DNA of 13,762 nucleotides. Source: Candidatus Moraniibacteriota bacterium (GTDB lineage: Bacteria > Patescibacteriota > Minisyncoccia > Moranbacterales > GCA-2747515). The stretch is from the NCBI GenBank assembly GCA_027016355.1, contig JALWAF010000038.1, positions 1 to 13,762 on the forward strand, written 5' to 3'. Shown here in pieces: positions 12,848 to 13,762 of the stretch; within the stretch, counting starts at the first letter, position 1, and each line of letters starts with the position of its first letter. The notes under the pieces are model-generated. The model made no database searches. It was not told the DNA's origin and saw only the letters and a list, made by a program, of their open reading frames with translations. A program made the position numbers and the translations under genes.

Positions 12848-13762
12848 ATGAAAAGTAAAAAAATAGTAACAATTGGTGGAGGTACGGGATCATTTACGCT
12901 CCTCTCAGGGCTCAAAAATTATCAATATGATATTACAGCGATTGTGACAATGGCTGATGATGGTGGCTCTACTGGAAAACTTAGAGATGAGTTGGGTGTG
13001 TTACCGCCAGGTGATGTAAGGCAATGCCTTGTAGCGCTTTCAGATTCAAGTGAAAAATTGCGTGAACTTATGAATTATCGTTTTTCCGCCAAGGGTGAAT
13101 CCGCTCTTGGTGGAGACAATTCTAGTTTAGAAGGACATAATTTTGGAAACTTATTTTTGTCAGCATTGGAAAAGATTAATGGTAGTTTTTCTAAAGGGAT
13201 AATAGATGCTATTGATATTTTGAATGTAAAAGGTTCTGTTGTGCCTGTTAGTGAAGGAGATATGAGATTGACTATTAAATTAAATAATGGAGTTTTAATA
13301 AAAGGGGAGAAAGAATTGGATGACAATGAGAGAGTGAGAGAAATTGGAATACATGAGGTGAGGCTTTCAAAAAGTGTAAGAGCAAACAGGCGAGCTGTTA
13401 AAGCAATAAATAAAACAGATTTTATAATAATAGGTCCAGGTGACCATTATGGCAGTATCGTACCAAATTTATTAGTGAGTGGCATTAGAAATAGTATCAA
13501 AAAAGCAAAGGCAAAAGTAATTTTTGTCGCACCACTGACAAATAAAAAAGGTCAAACTAGTGGTTTTGCAGTTTCGGATTATGTGGATAACATCGAAAAA
13601 TTAATTGGAAAAAACAGAATAGATTTTGTGGTGTATAATTCCAAAAAGCCACACAGGGATATGTTGAAAAGATATGAAAAACAAGAAGGAAAAAATTCTT
13701 TAGTGCTTTGCAAAAGTGATGACAATAGAAAATATAAAATAGTGAAAGGAGATTTGCTCAGA
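12848..13762 (+). CDS. yvcK: YvcK/MgfK family gluconeogenesis factor, C-terminally cut by the window
   Basis: YvcK is a UDP-sugar-binding protein of the CofD-like fold, needed in Bacillus for growth on gluconeogenic carbon and for cell shape. The frame runs from ATG 12848 through 305 codons to the last base without a stop. Signatures are IGGGTGSFTLLSGL (residues about 9-22), MADDGGSTGKLR, LPPGDVRQCLVALS and GHNFGNLFLSALEKI, then IIIGPGDHYGSIVPNLL in the second half, matching P-G-[DS]-x-Y-T-S-I-x-P-N-L-L. Typical proteins are about 310-330 residues, so only the last few residues should be missing. It begins 10 bases after the nucleotidyltransferase stop with no SD. Confidence 0.94.
   Translation, partial: MKSKKIVTIGGGTGSFTLLSGLKNYQYDITAIVTMADDGGSTGKLRDELGVLPPGDVRQCLVALSDSSEKLRELMNYRFSAKGESALGGDNSSLEGHNFGNLFLSALEKINGSFSKGIIDAIDILNVKGSVVPVSEGDMRLTIKLNNGVLIKGEKELDDNERVREIGIHEVRLSKSVRANRRAVKAINKTDFIIIGPGDHYGSIVPNLLVSGIRNSIKKAKAKVIFVAPLTNKKGQTSGFAVSDYVDNIEKLIGKNRIDFVVYNSKKPHRDMLKRYEKQEGKNSLVLCKSDDNRKYKIVKGDLLR

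Noticed and set aside
1..13762. CRISPR array, insertion sequence, integrase or prophage structure
   Set aside because: No regularly spaced direct repeats, transposase-like frames or terminal inverted repeats were seen.

Overview
The window is AT-rich, gene-dense and made of short intergenic spaces. Its gene content and style suggest a member of the Candidate Phyla Radiation (Patescibacteria, probably the Parcubacteria side). The clues are a KhpA-like KH protein, a MiaB with a non-standard C-terminus, a GtrA-type membrane protein next to a coiled-coil/acidic-tail protein of a kind I associate with Parcubacteria, a superoxide reductase, YvcK, and almost no Shine-Dalgarno (SD) sequences on the housekeeping genes. 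This placement is inference from protein character; no rRNA or ribosomal protein gene is present to confirm it. All reading frames fit genetic code 11.

Layout, left to right. (1) The end of a nucleoside 2-deoxyribosyltransferase-like gene (+), convergent with recG (-). (2) A self-contained two-gene unit on the minus strand (2432-3459) with a near-consensus sigma70 promoter, strong SD sites and a strong terminator. Its first gene looks like a divergent DksA/TraR-type RNA polymerase secondary-channel protein, and its second carries the same zinc-finger tail behind an unfamiliar Cys-rich N-terminus. (3) dus (+), a bidirectional terminator, tRNA-Gln(UUG) (-) and dnaX (-). (4) An operon (-) of an acidic-tailed coiled-coil protein and a GtrA-like membrane protein. 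(5) A divergent control region with a perfect dyad, then miaB (+). (6) A DEDDh exonuclease plus desulfoferrodoxin operon (+). (7) A KhpA-like gene (+) with a leader of about 100 nt. (8) A zinc-ribbon membrane protein (+) with a long leader and perfect SD. (9) A sugar-phosphate nucleotidyltransferase followed by yvcK (+), which runs off the right edge.

Most genes are housekeeping: replication and repair (dnaX, recG), tRNA and its modification (tRNA-Gln, dus, miaB), RNA metabolism (KH protein, exonuclease), oxygen defence (desulfoferrodoxin) and cell-envelope/sugar metabolism (GtrA-like, nucleotidyltransferase, yvcK).

The most interesting pattern concerns expression. Eleven housekeeping-type starts have no SD, and several sit only about 10-30 nt behind an extended -10 box of the form TTTGTGnTATAAT. 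Three unfamiliar cysteine-rich genes (two in the DksA-like unit, plus the zinc-ribbon membrane protein) instead have textbook SD sites. These three are the best candidates for something undescribed.
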